A stretch of 29,512 nucleotides of DNA from a virus. The notes under the pieces were generated by a model that was not told the DNA's origin, did not search any database, and worked only from the letters and a program-made list of their open reading frames with translations. The stretch is from the IMG/VR virus record IMGVR_UViG_3300025061_000012, positions 1 to 29,512 of that record; one strand, written 5' to 3'. Positions within the stretch are counted from its first letter, which is position 1. Every line of letters starts with the position of its first letter. Positions 28,204 to 29,512 of the stretch are shown one piece after another. The position numbers were made by a program, and so were the translations under genes.

Positions 28204-29512
28204 ATGGCAAAACCAAAACCAAAACCAATAACCACTGCTAACCAAATAGATAAAGCCATTACTGAGGCCGTCAAAAACGGCAAAACCGTGTCTTTGCCAA
28301 TCGCAGGATTTAAAGGACTGGAGATAAGAATAAGACCTTCAGGAAGCGGCAGAGGTGCAACCACCACATTCAGGCACCGCTACAAATCACCCTATGTGAA
28401 TAAGCGCCCATACATGACCATAGGGACCTACCCTTACACGACACTAGCCCAAGCGCGGGTTAAACATACTGAGAATATGGTGCTGCTAGACCAAATGATT
28501 GACCCAATAGCGCAGCGTGATGCCGATCATAAAGCCAAGGTGCAAGAGCTGACGCACGGCTTTAGCGATGTTGCCCAGCAGTGGATAGACAAAGAATCTG
28601 ACGGTATGTCACACCAAACCTTAACCGGCTGGAATCGTGCCGTGCAATCAGGCATTGAGGCGTGGGGCAAAGACATCCCTATTAAAAACATTACCCGCTC
28701 AATGATATTGAAGCTCTGCGAGGACGTGGCAAGGGACACGCCTGCCACCGCTAAGCGTATGGCAAATGTTTATAAGCGTATTTTTAGTTATGCCCTTATG
28801 CGCGAATTGGTTGATGTGAACCAAGCCGCCGAAATAGCAGGTCAGTTAAAGACCAATAAGGTTGTTCACCAGCCTGCCATTATTAAGCCCGGTCCCTTTG
28901 GTAAATTATTGCGCGATATCGATGCAATGCCACACATACATGAGCGCACAGCACTACAGCTTATAGCGCTACTGTTTGCCCGCGTTGGTGATATGAGCGC
29001 TGCAAAGTGGAGTGATATAGATTTTGATGCCGCCCAGTGGACGTTTACACCTGAAAAGTCAGGCAGTCGTACCGATATGGTTGACGAGTTGGTAGTACCG
29101 CTACCCAAGCAGGCTATTGCGCTACTTAAAGAGCAATACGAGTACACAGGTCATCGCGAGTATGTCTTCCATAACCAACGACGAGTAAGACGCAGCGCGC
29201 CGCATCTGAATAGCGCAAATCTAAGCCGTAAGCTTGGTTTGATTAATAAGGGGCGCTACAAGGGCGTGCACGTTCCGCATGGCTTTAGGGCATCCGCATT
29301 AACAATGTTGCAAGAGCAGCTTGGTTACCCTAACCACTTGGCAGACGCCGCACTCGGTCACGCAGTCAAGGACACCAATGGAGCGGCATACAATCGCGCC
29401 AAATTCATCGCTGAACGTACCGAGATGATGCAGGTTTATGCAGACTACTTGGACGAGTTGAAAGTAAACGATAACGTCATACATGCCATATTCAAGGCAA
29501 AAGCACAAAAGA
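28204..29512 (+). CDS. int: P4-type tyrosine integrase (5' part; ends at 1-135)
   Basis: The reading frame starts at ATG 28204, runs to the window end, and continues at base 1 to a stop at 135, giving 438 residues. The N-terminal part holds the arm-binding domain (L-E-I-R-I-R-P-S-G, F-R-H-R-Y, M-T-I-G-T-Y-P-Y-T-T-L-A-Q-A-R). The core-binding domain follows (about 115-220), then the catalytic domain: R260 in L-F-A-R-V-G-D-M, H359 and R362 in H-G-F-R, H386 in L-G-H, and Y396 in A-Y-N-R. The family integrates into and excises from tRNA-type sites. GGGCTACC upstream of the start is a weak ribosome site. No frame break is visible. Confidence 0.94.
   Translation, partial: MAKPKPKPITTANQIDKAITEAVKNGKTVSLPIAGFKGLEIRIRPSGSGRGATTTFRHRYKSPYVNKRPYMTIGTYPYTTLAQARVKHTENMVLLDQMIDPIAQRDADHKAKVQELTHGFSDVAQQWIDKESDGMSHQTLTGWNRAVQSGIEAWGKDIPIKNITRSMILKLCEDVARDTPATAKRMANVYKRIFSYALMRELVDVNQAAEIAGQLKTNKVVHQPAIIKPGPFGKLLRDIDAMPHIHERTALQLIALLFARVGDMSAAKWSDIDFDAAQWTFTPEKSGSRTDMVDELVVPLPKQAIALLKEQYEYTGHREYVFHNQRRVRRSAPHLNSANLSRKLGLINKGRYKGVHVPHGFRASALTMLQEQLGYPNHLADAALGHAVKDTNGAAYNRAKFIAERTEMMQVYADYLDELKVNDNVIHAIFKAKAQK
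29386..29512. repeat. Terminal direct repeat, right copy (circular overlap)
   Basis: These 127 bases match 1-127 exactly. See the left copy. Read as a circle, this stretch occurs once. Confidence 0.93.

Overview
The window reads as one complete circular element, a phage-plasmid chimera, most likely from a Moraxellaceae host (Psychrobacter-like). This host call is inference from a low-to-moderate GC content, the protein styles, a Rep_3 initiator with 22-bp iterons, and many terminators with a TTAA-type loop. Bases 1-127 are identical to 29386-29512, and the integrase gene reads straight across this junction. The unique circle is therefore about 29,385 bp. Every gene I can support is on the + strand.

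Layout. (1) The integrase end (1-135) is followed by a coiled-coil gene and a hairpin-rich gap. Next come an AlpA-like and a second helix-turn-helix gene, and an odd ORF that carries a tape-measure-type N-terminal domain fused to a membrane/export-like part (2032-2952). (2) An early replication operon with overlapping genes (2945-6876) holds two hypotheticals, two small proteins, a DUF1376-type replication protein, a DnaC-like loader and a DnaB-like helicase. (3) A zinc-binding-type protein and a candidate late regulator (7319-7894) precede a structured, terminator-rich leader (7905-8480), small genes and a CAT-anticodon tRNA. (4) An HK97-type head and siphovirus tail operon (9179-24378) holds an HNH endonuclease, a candidate cos region, TerS, TerL, S78 protease, capsid, portal, connectors, tail tube, G/GT-type chaperones with a -1 frameshift, a secreted-protein moron, a tape measure with a permuted M23 peptidase, and a gpM-like minor tail protein. 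(5) The late operon then stops at a strong terminator. No L/K/I/J-like tail tip, fibre, holin or endolysin gene is visible. (6) In their place is a plasmid module (24438-27704): several short tandem-repeat arrays, a family of hairpins, a ribbon-helix-helix protein with candidate operators, four iterons and a Rep_3 initiator. (7) A gene-free stretch with repeated heptamer/octamer motifs leads into the P4-type integrase.

How it may work together. The Rep_3/iteron module can maintain the circle as a plasmid, and the integrase may allow chromosomal integration. The DnaC/DnaB-like operon gives a second, phage-style replication route. Head, packaging and tail-shaft genes look intact, but the missing tail tip and lysis genes suggest that infectious particles would need a helper phage, or that the element is a decayed phage kept as a plasmid. 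No CI-type repressor was recognised, so control may rest on the AlpA-like, HTH_39-like and RHH proteins and on antitermination through a ladder of intrinsic terminators.
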